Origin: Gammaproteobacteria bacterium
GTDB taxonomy: Bacteria; Pseudomonadota; Gammaproteobacteria; Pseudomonadales; Litorivicinaceae
Length of the DNA stretch: 24,503 nucleotides
Assembly (NCBI GenBank): GCA_002717305.1
Contig: PBDH01000022.1
Span: forward strand, 12,468-36,970
Reading direction: 5' to 3'
Each line of letters starts with the position of its first letter. The stretch's first letter is position 1. Positions 12,698 to 21,635 of this stretch are shown in pieces. Made by a program: the position numbers and the translations under genes. A model generated the notes under the pieces. The model had not been told where the DNA came from. It did no database searches and worked only from the letters and a program-made list of their open reading frames with translations.

Positions 12698-14977
12698 TCA
12701 CGCTGTTTCTTTCGATTTCACTTCGCGAGGTGTCATATCGAACGAAAGTTCGTTCTCATTATCGGTGGTTACCGATACACTTCCCCCGCCCGCCAGATCA
12801 CCAAACAGGATCGCGTCGGCTAATGGCCGCTTAATAGATTCCTGAATCAACCGCGCCATCGGTCGCGCGCCCATGGTCTTGTCATAACCGCGTTTGGCCA
12901 ACCAGCGCATTGCTGAATCATCCACCTCAATCGACACTTTTCGATCATCAAGCTGTGCCTGAAGCTCGGCGATAAACTTATGGACAACTTGCTCAATTAC
13001 TTCTTCACCAAGAGAACCAAATTGCACGATCGCATCAAGTCGGTTCCTAAATTCAGGGGTGAAATAGCGCTTGATAGCTTCCATCGCATCCGTCGTTTGA
13101 TCTTGATCGCTGAACCCAATACTTCTTTTCGCCAAACTCTCAGCTCCGGCGTTGGTCGTCATAATCAAAGCAACATGACGAAAATCTGCTTTACGGCCAT
13201 TGTTATCGGTTAAAGTGCCGTGATCCATAACCTGAAGTAGCAGGTTGAAAACGTCTGGGTGCGCTTTTTCAACCTCATCAAGCAACAACACGCAATGCGG
13301 ATTTTTGGTGATGGCCTCAGTCAATAAGCCACCTTGATCGAAGCCAACATAGCCCGGAGGCGCGCCAATTAGTCGACTGACGGTATGGCGCTCCATGTAT
13401 TCAGACATATCGAAACGTACCAGCTCGATACCAAGCGTCCTCGCAAGCTGTCGACTGACTTCGGTCTTGCCTACCCCGGTCGGCCCAGCAAAAAGGAAGC
13501 AGCCGACTGGCCTTCCTTCCTGCTTAAGTCCGGCCCGGGACAGTTTGATGGCCGAGCTCATTCTTTCGATAGCTGTATCCTGGCCGAATACAGTCAGTTT
13601 CAGATCACGCTCAAGATTCTCAAGCACTTCTGTATCGGATTTTGAAATTTGTTTTGGTGGAATACGGGCAATGTTAGCTACCACAGCTTCTACCTCAGTC
13701 ACCCCTATCACTTTCTTACGACGGGACGGAGCCACTAATCTCTGCATTGCTCCCGCTTCGTCAATGATATCGATTGCTTTATCGGGTAGGTGCCGGTCGC
13801 TCATGTATTTCGCTGACAACTCCACTGCCGAAGTCAAAGACGCTTTTGTATACCGCAATTCGTGGTGCTCCTCAAAACGCGACTTGAGTCCGTTCAAGAT
13901 TTTGATCGTGTCCTCTATCGAAGGCTCAAGCACATCTACTTTTTGGAAGCGACGTGCCAGAGCACGGTCTTTCTCGAAAATTCCACGGAACTCTTGGAAT
14001 GTTGTTGACCCTATGCACTTGAGCTGTCCCGACGATAACAACGGTTTTAAAATATTCGAGGCATCCATAACACCCCCGGAGGCGGCACCGGCCCCTATTA
14101 TGGTATGAATTTCATCTATGAATAAAATCGCGTGCTTCTCTTTTTCGATCTCAGCCAAAAGCGCCTTCAGCCGCTTTTCAAAATCACCGCGATACTTGGT
14201 GCCGGCCAACAGTGACCCGAGGTCAAGTGAATAAACAACTGCATCGGAAATAACATCTGGTACCTGACCCTCTTCAATTCGATAGGCTAACCCCTCGGCG
14301 ATCGCGGTCTTACCAACACCCGCCTCACCGACGAGGAGTGGATTATTTTTGCGTCGACGCGAAAGTGTCTGGACCACGCGCGCGAGCTCCTTGTCACGAC
14401 CAATCAAAGGATCAATTCGGCCTTTATTGACTTCCTGATTCAAATTCGTGCAATACCCGTCTAGATTCGATGATCGCTCTTCACTGGTCGCAGCTTGATT
14501 GGTTTGCGCTTCCGATTCAGCATCTCCTTCAGTCGCTGACTCTTCAGATTTTGCTATACCGTGGCTAATATAATTTACGACATCGATTCGTGCTATTTGT
14601 TGTTGCTTCAGAAAATAAACGGCCTGCGACTCTTGTTCCGAAAAAATAGCTACAAGGACGTTCGCACCCGTTACTTCCTGTTTTCCAGAAGACTGGACAT
14701 GGAAAACAGCGCGCTGGAGAACGCGCTGGAAACCCAGCGTTGGTTGCGTATCACGTTCAGAATCATCGGGCAATCCTGGGGTTGTTTGTATAACAAATTG
14801 CTCAAGCTCTGCCCGCAGTCTCGATACCTCTGCACCACACGAATTTAGTACTTGAACAGCTGACGCGTTATCTAACAAACCCAATAAAAGATGTTCCACG
14901 GTCATGTATTCATGCCGAAGTTCTCTGGCGCGTTTAAACGCACTATTAAGAGTGACTTCGAGATCGCGGCTCAACAT
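12698..14977 (-). CDS. clpA: ATP-dependent Clp protease ATP-binding subunit ClpA
   Basis: ClpA is the AAA+ unfoldase that feeds substrates, including ClpS-delivered N-degron proteins, to ClpP. The 759 residues comprise an N-domain repeat (1-140), a charged linker (about 142-175), D1 with Walker A GEAGVGKT at 217-224 and LFIDEIHT, and D2 with GPTGVGKT at 498-505 and VLLLDEVEKAHPDVF. The ClpP-docking tripeptide IGF is at 620-622 in KRSIGFSD. The short middle region, with no long coiled coil, distinguishes it from ClpB. ATG 14977 is preferred over a start 33 bases upstream because GGAG lies 6 bases before it. ClpP is not in the window. Confidence 0.97.
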   Translation of the reverse strand: MLSRDLEVTLNSAFKRARELRHEYMTVEHLLLGLLDNASAVQVLNSCGAEVSRLRAELEQFVIQTTPGLPDDSERDTQPTLGFQRVLQRAVFHVQSSGKQEVTGANVLVAIFSEQESQAVYFLKQQQIARIDVVNYISHGIAKSEESATEGDAESEAQTNQAATSEERSSNLDGYCTNLNQEVNKGRIDPLIGRDKELARVVQTLSRRRKNNPLLVGEAGVGKTAIAEGLAYRIEEGQVPDVISDAVVYSLDLGSLLAGTKYRGDFEKRLKALLAEIEKEKHAILFIDEIHTIIGAGAASGGVMDASNILKPLLSSGQLKCIGSTTFQEFRGIFEKDRALARRFQKVDVLEPSIEDTIKILNGLKSRFEEHHELRYTKASLTSAVELSAKYMSDRHLPDKAIDIIDEAGAMQRLVAPSRRKKVIGVTEVEAVVANIARIPPKQISKSDTEVLENLERDLKLTVFGQDTAIERMSSAIKLSRAGLKQEGRPVGCFLFAGPTGVGKTEVSRQLARTLGIELVRFDMSEYMERHTVSRLIGAPPGYVGFDQGGLLTEAITKNPHCVLLLDEVEKAHPDVFNLLLQVMDHGTLTDNNGRKADFRHVALIMTTNAGAESLAKRSIGFSDQDQTTDAMEAIKRYFTPEFRNRLDAIVQFGSLGEEVIEQVVHKFIAELQAQLDDRKVSIEVDDSAMRWLAKRGYDKTMGARPMARLIQESIKRPLADAILFGDLAGGGSVSVTTDNENELSFDMTPREVKSKETA

Positions 14978-14990
14978 ACAGTTCTCCTTC

Positions 14991-15323
14991 TCAATCCTCG
15001 ACGGTGTCAACTTGACACATTAAAGGATGCTGATTTTCTTTCGCATACTCAACTACGTGCTCTGCTTTTGTCTCTGCAATATCTTTCGGATAAAACCCGC
15101 ATACAGCAGCCCCTTTCGTGTGTACCGTCAACATGGTCTGGGTCGCCTTCTCTTGATTCATATTGAAGAACAACTCCAAAACGTGGATCACAAATTCCAT
15201 CGGCGTATAATCGTCGTTAAGCATGATAACTCTGTACAACGGCGGCTTTTTTTGTTCCGGCTTAGCAACCGCAACACCATAATCCTCATCGGGGTCGAAG
15301 CCTGAGTTGTCAGGTTCACTCAT
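14991..15323 (-). CDS. clpS: ClpA adaptor ClpS
   Basis: ClpS binds proteins with N-terminal Leu, Phe, Tyr or Trp and hands them to ClpA. The 110-residue protein has an acidic flexible N-terminal tail (SEPDNSGFDPDEDYG, residues 2-16) followed by the core PPLYRVIMLNDDYTPMEFV; the NDDYTPMEF stretch and the His in TVHTKG line the N-degron pocket of characterised ClpS proteins. The C-terminal half reads YPKDIAETKAEHVVEYAKEN. ATG 15323 is preferred, with AAGGA 11 bases upstream; an ATG at 15335 would overlap that site. clpA begins 13 bases after the stop, so the pair is co-transcribed. Confidence 0.96.
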   Translation of the reverse strand: MSEPDNSGFDPDEDYGVAVAKPEQKKPPLYRVIMLNDDYTPMEFVIHVLELFFNMNQEKATQTMLTVHTKGAAVCGFYPKDIAETKAEHVVEYAKENQHPLMCQVDTVED

Positions 15324-15752
15324 CGAATCAAACATCCTTCCGCACCTGTTTACTGTATGGGGACAAAACCGCCTTAGTAAAGAGAAACATGTCGGAAAAC
15401 TTGATTCCAACAATGAGCGCCTCAGCAACACTACAAAGAGCACTTTTTAGACTCTTTAAATTCGACCAGCTAAATAAACACCACGCGGGATATCGTTTAG
15501 CATCCAATTCAGAATACTGGTTATGTAGTCCGATCTGCCCCTGACGCTTCATACCCAAGCCATACTGATTCGACTATACTTGTGCCCCAACTTTGACGCC
15601 GTTGTCAGCCTACCTTCCGTAAAAACTACAGCGGTGTAATAAAAAGCGCCGGAAGACATGAATGGAATTTCGTTAAGACTGTCAAAAAATTCAGGCTAGC
15701 GAGCTAGCGCTTGTCAGATATGTCATTGCATAAGCACCTAGGGGATAAAACT
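15324..15752. other. Divergent clpS-idh intergenic region and idh leader
   Basis: About 430 bases. In Pseudomonas, as I recall, cspD and icd lie here; neither is present. A TATACT box at 15575-15580 could be the -10 of an idh promoter, though no good -35 is seen. Downstream are an interrupted inverted repeat CTTCCG (15614-15619) and CGGAAG (15650-15655), and the dyad GCTAGC-GA-GCTAGC at 15695-15708. This would give idh a leader of roughly 165 bases. Confidence 0.4.
15695..15708. repeat. GCTAGC-GA-GCTAGC dyad upstream of idh
   Basis: Two copies of the palindrome GCTAGC separated by GA form a direct and inverted repeat 45 bases upstream of the idh GTG. It could be an operator or an mRNA hairpin. 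Confidence 0.4.
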
Positions 15753-17999
15753 GTGATTGAAAAAAAACCGGAAGCCGATATAACTCTCACATGGACTGAT
15801 GAAGCGCCCAGATTAGCAAGCTACTCGCTCTTTCCGATTGTTCAAAAATTCCTCTCCCTGTGCGGAATCACTGTCCAGACAAGCGATATCTCACTTGCCG
15901 CAAGAATCCTCGCACAATTTCCTGATCGGTTGACCGAAGGCAAAGCCGTTTCGGATGACCTGAGCTACCTTGGCGATTTAGCAAAAAGAAGTAATGCCAA
16001 TATTATCAAACTGCCCAACATAAGCGCTTCTGTTCCTCAATTAAAAAAAGCGATCGCTGAACTTCAAAGAAAAGGTTTTGATGTCCCAGACTTTAACGAT
16101 CATCCGCTAACAGGCGAAGAAACCGAAATATACGCACGATACGCAAGGGTTCTTGGAAGTGCAGTTAATCCAGTTTTACGTGAGGGAAACTCTGACAGAA
16201 GAGCACCGGAAGCTGTTAAAGAATTTGCAAAAAAAAATCCGCACAGAATGGGAAAATGGTCGAGCGAGTCGCTGACTCACATTTCTACAATGGGTGACAA
16301 TGACTTCCGACATAATGAAAAATCAGTAACGATTGAGGCAAGATCTGTCGGAAACGCATCGATATGCTTTTTCGATGAAAATAATCGAAAGAGCACCCTC
16401 ACTCACTCAATCCCGCTCGATCTTGGAACGGTAGTAGACACTACATATATGGACGTCAAAGCTCTTCAGGATTTTTACAAATCGGAAATAGCTGATGCCA
16501 AAAAGCGTAGCGTCCTATTTTCGTTACATCTGAAAGCGACCATGATGAAGATTTCTGACCCCTTGCTGTTCGGATACGCAGTCAAGACATTCTTCGAGGA
16601 CCTATTCACTAAACATCAAAAAATATTCACAGGTATCGGTTTCAATCCTAACGATGGAATCGGAGATCTTCTTGCGAAGATTAAAACCCTACCGAAAAAT
16701 GAGAGAGACCTCATACTCTCGGATATAACGCTCTGTCTAGACGAGCAGCCCAAATTGCACATGGTAAATTCGGACAAAGGTATTACCAATCTCCATGTCC
16801 CCAACGATGTCATCATAGATGCCTCGATGCCTGCGATCATAAGAAATGGTGGAAAGGGGTGGGCCTCCGATGGATCAGAATCTGACATCAAATGTGTCAT
16901 ACCTGATAGTTCTTACGCCGCGGTCTATGACGAAACTATTAAATTCTGTGTTGAGCACGGAGCCTTCAATCCAGCGACTATGGGAACTGTTTCGAATATA
17001 GGGCTGATGGCAAAAAAAGCCGAGGAATATGGATCTCATAACACGACCTTCGTAGCATCAGGATCCGGATCAATAAAGCTGCTTGACGAACAGGGTGCAA
17101 TAATCACCGAGCATGATGTCGAGGCAGGAGATATATGGCGCCTATGTCTTACCCAAGCTGACGCAATTAAGAATTGGATCGAACTCGGGATCTCTCGCGC
17201 CAAACTGACTAAACTGCCCACGATCTTCTGGCTCGATAAGAACCGACCGCACGACTCAGAGCTGATAAAAAAGATTACAACGACGTTGGTTAACGACGAT
17301 ATCAGAGGGGCAAATATAGAAATACTCTCACCTCGAGAAGCTACAAAGGTTTCGCTTTCAAGAGCCCATAACGGGCTAGATACGATCTCAGTAACCGGTA
17401 ATGTGTTGAGAGATTATTTAACGGACCTCTTCCCAATTTTAGAGTTGGGCACTAGCGCCAAGATGCTATCCATCGTTCCGTTAATGAAAGGCGGTGGACT
17501 ATTTGAGACTGGGGCGGGAGGGTCAGCCCCAAAGCACGTAGAGCAACTACTGAACGAGAATCACCTTCGTTGGGATTCGCTCGGTGAATTCACCGCCATT
17601 GCCGCATCTCTCGAGCATCTCGCAAATTCTAAGGGCCTTAATGCAGCGTCAACTTTGGGGGAAGCGTTGGATAAAGCCACGCAGGATATTCTTGAATCCG
17701 GTAAGTCTCCCTCTCCGAAGGTAAAGGAAATCGATAGCCGCGGGAGTCACTTCTATCTGGCCTTATTTTGGGCCAAAGCCCTTTGTAGGCAAAAAGATAA
17801 TGTCGCTATTGCCGATCTTTTCCGACCAATCTATGAGGCATTGGAGTCAAACGAGACTGTAATATTAGAAGAATTAAACGAGGGACAAGGAAACATGGTC
17901 GACATCGGCGGATATTTCCTACCTGAATACACAAAGGCGTCTAAAATCATGCGGCCAAGTGAGCGGTTTAATAAAATTGTGGATAAAACCTGGTCATAG
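15753..17999 (+). CDS. idh: Isocitrate dehydrogenase [NADP], monomeric type
   Basis: This enzyme oxidatively decarboxylates isocitrate to 2-oxoglutarate with NADP in the TCA cycle. It is the large single-chain type, unrelated in size to the dimeric Icd of about 415 residues. From the GTG at 15753 it is 748 residues, close to the family's 740-745. Landmarks include the N-terminal TDEAPRLASYSLFPIVQKF, the substrate-site segment LGSAVNPVLREGNSDRRAPE, HRMGKWS, DASMPAIIRNGGKGW, the SYAAVYDETIKFC region and GGGLFETGAGGSAPKHVEQL near the end of the coenzyme site. GTG is preferred over TTG 15711 and ATG 15720 because AGGGGA lies 7 bases upstream and the resulting N-terminus matches the family. Its 2-oxoglutarate product is the cosubstrate of RoxA and the PhyH-like oxygenase encoded nearby. 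Confidence 0.96.
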   Translation: MIEKKPEADITLTWTDEAPRLASYSLFPIVQKFLSLCGITVQTSDISLAARILAQFPDRLTEGKAVSDDLSYLGDLAKRSNANIIKLPNISASVPQLKKAIAELQRKGFDVPDFNDHPLTGEETEIYARYARVLGSAVNPVLREGNSDRRAPEAVKEFAKKNPHRMGKWSSESLTHISTMGDNDFRHNEKSVTIEARSVGNASICFFDENNRKSTLTHSIPLDLGTVVDTTYMDVKALQDFYKSEIADAKKRSVLFSLHLKATMMKISDPLLFGYAVKTFFEDLFTKHQKIFTGIGFNPNDGIGDLLAKIKTLPKNERDLILSDITLCLDEQPKLHMVNSDKGITNLHVPNDVIIDASMPAIIRNGGKGWASDGSESDIKCVIPDSSYAAVYDETIKFCVEHGAFNPATMGTVSNIGLMAKKAEEYGSHNTTFVASGSGSIKLLDEQGAIITEHDVEAGDIWRLCLTQADAIKNWIELGISRAKLTKLPTIFWLDKNRPHDSELIKKITTTLVNDDIRGANIEILSPREATKVSLSRAHNGLDTISVTGNVLRDYLTDLFPILELGTSAKMLSIVPLMKGGGLFETGAGGSAPKHVEQLLNENHLRWDSLGEFTAIAASLEHLANSKGLNAASTLGEALDKATQDILESGKSPSPKVKEIDSRGSHFYLALFWAKALCRQKDNVAIADLFRPIYEALESNETVILEELNEGQGNMVDIGGYFLPEYTKASKIMRPSERFNKIVDKTWS

Positions 18000-18019
18000 C
18001 GATCCAGGCTATAACGGTC

Positions 18020-18613
18020 GTGTTAATTATTTTCAACAAGCCCTACGGTGCGTTGTGCCAATTTACGGGCGAAGGGTCAACTCTTAAGGATTACATTAAT
18101 ATCTCCGGGATATACCCTGCGGGTCGTCTAGATAAAGACTCGGAAGGCCTGTTAGTTTTAACCGATGACGGACGTCTTCAAAATCAATTGACTCATCCTC
18201 GGCACGGAAAGCAAAAAACTTACTGGTGCCAGGTTGATGGGATGATCGACCCGATAGCTTGCGAGCTCATGCAAAAGGGTATTGAGTTAAGTGATGGGCC
18301 TGCGAGCGTTGTACGCTGCCGATTGATTGAACCACCCAAAGTGCCTGCTCGGAATCCACCGGTGCGTTTTCGCAGAAATATCCCAACCAGCTGGGTCGAA
18401 TTGACTCTCGATGAGGGACGTAACCGCCAAGTTCGTCGGATGACCGCGGCAGTGGGGTTTCCAACCCTCCGCCTAATTAGAGTGTCTATCGGTAATTACC
18501 AGTTAAAAAATTTGCTGCCCGGGGAATATCGAGTGCTCGACGCAAACCGAGTAGAATCAGGTGATGCAGAAACAAAAAAACAAAGTTATCGTGGGTATGT
18601 CCGGAGGCGTTGA
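18020..18613 (+). CDS. rluE: RsuA-family pseudouridine synthase, RluE type
   Basis: RluE converts U2457 of 23S rRNA to pseudouridine. The 197-residue protein is a catalytic domain without the N-terminal S4 domain present in RsuA and RluB, which fits RluE. The catalytic Asp is Asp38 in PAGRLDKDSEGLLVLTDDG; the fold starts directly with IIFNKPYGALCQF, and ELTLDEGRNRQVRRMTAAVG with PTLRLIRVSIG form the conserved C-terminal half. A basic tail (SYRGYVRRR) ends it. The GTG start at 18020 is required to keep the first strand; no strong ribosome site is visible. It lies 20 bases after idh and its end overlaps mnmA by 50 bases. Confidence 0.9.
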   Translation: MLIIFNKPYGALCQFTGEGSTLKDYINISGIYPAGRLDKDSEGLLVLTDDGRLQNQLTHPRHGKQKTYWCQVDGMIDPIACELMQKGIELSDGPASVVRCRLIEPPKVPARNPPVRFRRNIPTSWVELTLDEGRNRQVRRMTAAVGFPTLRLIRVSIGNYQLKNLLPGEYRVLDANRVESGDAETKKQSYRGYVRRR

Positions 18614-19646
18614 TTCCTCTGTCACCGCATATCTCCTAAAGGAACAAGGCTACGAAGTTAGCGGCATGTTCATGAAAAACTGGGATGAGGATGACGGCAC
18701 TGAATACTGTACTGCGATAGAAGATTTAAAAGATGCCGAACAAGTAGCGGAAACACTCAGTATCGAGCTACATCAAGTGAATTTTGCTGCGGAGTACTGG
18801 GAAAACGTTTTTGAAAACTTCTTATCCGAAGTCAACGCCGGTCGCACGCCAAATCCGGACATATTGTGTAACCGCGAAATCAAATTCCGTGCTTTCCTAG
18901 ACTATGCGCGCGCTTTAGGTGCCGATCTGATAGCAACCGGCCACTACGTGCGACGTTTTGATGCTAAAAATCCGCTCTACCGTGGTCTCGATCTTACGAA
19001 GGATCAAAGCTACTTCCTTTGGGCGTTAACGGCAGAACAAGTCAACGCGTCACTATTTCCTATCGGTGATCTTTTAAAGACAAGCGTGCGTGAGATTGCT
19101 GCAAGTCAATGCTTTGTGAATGCGCGCAAAAAGGATTCCACCGGGATCTGCTTTATTGGCGAACGTCGCTTCAGTGATTTCTTAAAAAATTATGTCAAGC
19201 CGGAGCCAGGTAATATCGTTTCCGCTTCAGGGGACGCTATTGGCCGCCACCAAGGACTAATGTTTTATACCCTCGGTCAACGCCAGGGGCTAGGTGTTGG
19301 TGGGATCAAAGATCATCCAGACGCACCTTGGTTTGTTGTTGGTAAGAATTTGAAAAAAAATGAACTGATTGTGGTTCAGGGGGTAGACCACCCCACACTT
19401 TACGCGAAGGGTCTTCTAGCACGCCAGATCAATTGGATTGGAGAGCCTCCGCGACTTCCTGGCATGTATTCTGCCAAGGTCCGGTATAGAGCAGTAGACG
19501 CTCCATGCGCAATTGAGACAGATGGTGATAATCTTTATATAGTGTTTGAAAAACCGGAACGTGCAGTTACGCCGGGACAATCCGTCGTAATCTACGATGG
19601 AGAAATTTGTCTGGGTGGCGCTGTGATCGAGGAAGCCCTGACGTGA
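18564..19646 (+). CDS. mnmA: tRNA-specific 2-thiouridylase MnmA
   Basis: MnmA adenylates U34 of tRNA-Lys, -Glu and -Gln and replaces its 2-oxygen with sulfur supplied by TusE. The 360-residue enzyme has the PP-loop SGGVDSS at 13-19, catalytic Asp99 and Cys102 in NPDILCNREIKF, and the persulfide Cys196 in STGICFIGERRF, plus FYTLGQRQGLGVGG and the C-terminal beta-barrel ending VTPGQSVVIYDGEICLGGA. These positions match E. coli MnmA nearly residue for residue. Start is ATG 18564 or the preceding GTG 18561, inside rluE. The tusDCBE genes feeding it are at 4057-5316. The stop overlaps hflD. Confidence 0.97.
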   Translation: MQKQKNKVIVGMSGGVDSSVTAYLLKEQGYEVSGMFMKNWDEDDGTEYCTAIEDLKDAEQVAETLSIELHQVNFAAEYWENVFENFLSEVNAGRTPNPDILCNREIKFRAFLDYARALGADLIATGHYVRRFDAKNPLYRGLDLTKDQSYFLWALTAEQVNASLFPIGDLLKTSVREIAASQCFVNARKKDSTGICFIGERRFSDFLKNYVKPEPGNIVSASGDAIGRHQGLMFYTLGQRQGLGVGGIKDHPDAPWFVVGKNLKKNELIVVQGVDHPTLYAKGLLARQINWIGEPPRLPGMYSAKVRYRAVDAPCAIETDGDNLYIVFEKPERAVTPGQSVVIYDGEICLGGAVIEEALT

Positions 19647-20260
19647 GCAATCCAAATCGTCTGTATCCCCTATGTGCCCTCGCTATGGCCGCACACCAGG
19701 TTGATCGCTTAGCGAATACTGGCCTTGTTCCGTATGATGATTTTGAAGTCTTAATTCAAAGCATTCTCAATCTGACTCCAAGCACCCCCCTAGATGTATA
19801 TGGTAATAATATCGATAGGCTCCGACCCGGTTCGCGAATGCTGCGCGAGATGCTCGGCCGAGGAGGCAATAGAAAATATCCAGAGACAATCCGATATTTT
19901 ATTAGTTTGATGCAAGTAGAACGTCAGTTGGATAAACAGCCAAAAATTCTCGAGCAGCTCCGCGGCCGTTTAGAAGTCGCGGTCAAAAAAGCGGAAGAGC
20001 TTGGCCCAACGCATGAATCGGTTATAGAAACGTTAAATACTGCCTATCAGGAGACCATCTCGACACTCAAGTTCCGTATTATGGTCACGGGCAACCACGG
20101 CCGTCACCTGCAACAGGGTAATAATCCAGCTAAGGTGCGGGCACTTCTTTTAAGTGGTATCCGCGCCGCAATGCTGTATAGACAACTTGGTGGCGGAAGA
20201 CTATCGCTACTATTTCAGCGAAGTCGCATATTCAAAGACTTAGACTCAATCCAATTATAG
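19643..20260 (+). CDS. hflD: HflD family protein
   Basis: HflD is a membrane-associated helical protein; in E. coli it antagonises phage lambda CII during lysogenisation, while its general cellular role is unclear. The 205-residue product is close to the usual length and keeps the family blocks RLYPLCALAMAAHQVDRLAN, NLTPSTPLDVYG, RYFISLMQVERQL and ALLLSGIRAAMLYRQLGGGR. The GTG start at 19643 overlaps the mnmA stop (GTGA) and has GAGGAAG upstream; an in-frame codon further upstream at 19607 would overlap mnmA more. It lies between mnmA and purB, the standard place in gammaproteobacteria, which supports the name. Confidence 0.92.
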   Translation: MSNPNRLYPLCALAMAAHQVDRLANTGLVPYDDFEVLIQSILNLTPSTPLDVYGNNIDRLRPGSRMLREMLGRGGNRKYPETIRYFISLMQVERQLDKQPKILEQLRGRLEVAVKKAEELGPTHESVIETLNTAYQETISTLKFRIMVTGNHGRHLQQGNNPAKVRALLLSGIRAAMLYRQLGGGRLSLLFQRSRIFKDLDSIQL

Positions 20261-20267
20261 GAAAACC

Positions 20268-21635
20268 ATGAATGTATCTGTTCTGACCGCGATCTCACCC
20301 GTAGATGGACGTTACTCATCCAAAGTCCACGCTCTTCGACCAGTCGTGAGTGAGTTTGGCCTGATGCGGGCGCGCGTCGAGGTTGAGCTGGCTTGGATCA
20401 AGTCACTCGCAAGCAATCCACTAATCGACGAGGTCGCCCCCCTATCTCAGCAGGCAATCGCTGAAATCGATGCCATCGCGTCTGAGTTCTCAGAAAAGGA
20501 TGGCGAACGCGTCAAAGAAATAGAGCGGACCATCAATCATGATGTGAAGGCAATAGAATACTTTATTAAGGAGAGATTTGCGATAAACCCCGAGCTCCAC
20601 GCGATTCGTGAGTTTGTTCACTTTGCCTGTACTAGCGAGGACATCAACAACCTATCATATAGCCTTATGCTAAGCCGCATGCGGGAGGAGATCCTCGTAC
20701 CCAAGATGCTAGAAATTATTAACTTCCTGCGTAGCAAGGCCCACGAATGGGCCGCCCACGCGATGCTGTCTCGAACCCATGGACAAAGCGCCTCACCAAC
20801 CACTGCCGGTAAAGAATTAGCCAATGTAGTCGCTCGACTCGAGCGCCAACTTATTCAGTTTCAAAACGTTCAACTGCTTGGAAAACTCAACGGCGCAGTA
20901 GGCAACTATAACGCGCACATAGCGGCCTATCCTGACATTGACTGGGCTTCTCACTCTGAGAGCGTGATAACCAACCTAGGCCTTACATGCAATTTCTACA
21001 CTACCCAAATTGAACCCCATGACTGTATTGCCGAATATTTTGACGCGATGAAGCGCTTCAACACCATCATGATCGATCTTAATCGAGACCTTTGGAGTTA
21101 CATCGCTCTAGACTACTTCAATCAGAAAACAGTCGCCGGTGAGGTGGGTTCGTCGACGATGCCACACAAAATCAACCCCATCGATTTTGAGAATTCCGAA
21201 GGAAATCTCGGAGTTGCTAATGCGGTATTCGAACACTTAGCGACGAAGCTTCCGGTGTCGCGTTGGCAACGTGATCTGACCGATTCTACCGTGTTGCGGA
21301 ATGTTGGCGTCGGCGCCGCTCACTCGCTGATAGCTTATGAATCCTCACTAGAGGGCCTAAATAAGCTCGAAATTAATATAGCTGTTATGACTGATGACCT
21401 CGCAAAACGTTGGGAAGTGCTAGCAGAGGCTGTCCAAACAGTCATGCGCCGCTATGGTATTGAGAGACCATACGAAAAACTCAAAGAACTGACTCGCGGT
21501 AAGCCAATTGATGAGGAGTCACTGCGTGTCTTCATTACCGACCTAGAGATTCCAGAGGAGGCGAAACAATTGCTACTCGATATGACGCCGGTTTCCTACA
21601 CTGGATCTGCTGAGGCTCAGGCGCGCTCGGTATGA
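20268..21635 (+). CDS. purB: Adenylosuccinate lyase
   Basis: PurB acts twice in purine synthesis: it cleaves SAICAR to AICAR and adenylosuccinate to AMP, releasing fumarate each time. The 455 residues show the fumarase/aspartase superfamily signature SSTMPHKINP at 295-304 on the mobile catalytic loop, the general-acid His171 in RTHGQSASPTT, and HFACTSEDINNLSYSLML near 118-135. The opening TAISPVDGRYSSKV is typical of the proteobacterial type. ATG 20268 lies 7 bases after hflD with TAGGAAAACC before it. The stop overlaps the roxA start (ATGA), implying coupled translation with that gene. Confidence 0.97.
   Translation: MNVSVLTAISPVDGRYSSKVHALRPVVSEFGLMRARVEVELAWIKSLASNPLIDEVAPLSQQAIAEIDAIASEFSEKDGERVKEIERTINHDVKAIEYFIKERFAINPELHAIREFVHFACTSEDINNLSYSLMLSRMREEILVPKMLEIINFLRSKAHEWAAHAMLSRTHGQSASPTTAGKELANVVARLERQLIQFQNVQLLGKLNGAVGNYNAHIAAYPDIDWASHSESVITNLGLTCNFYTTQIEPHDCIAEYFDAMKRFNTIMIDLNRDLWSYIALDYFNQKTVAGEVGSSTMPHKINPIDFENSEGNLGVANAVFEHLATKLPVSRWQRDLTDSTVLRNVGVGAAHSLIAYESSLEGLNKLEINIAVMTDDLAKRWEVLAEAVQTVMRRYGIERPYEKLKELTRGKPIDEESLRVFITDLEIPEEAKQLLLDMTPVSYTGSAEAQARSV

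Noticed and set aside
13395..14108. Open frame of 237 codons on the plus strand opposite clpA
   Set aside because: Serine-rich, no family pattern, and it lies wholly within the coding region of clpA, whose protein is fully conserved; it is a shadow frame.
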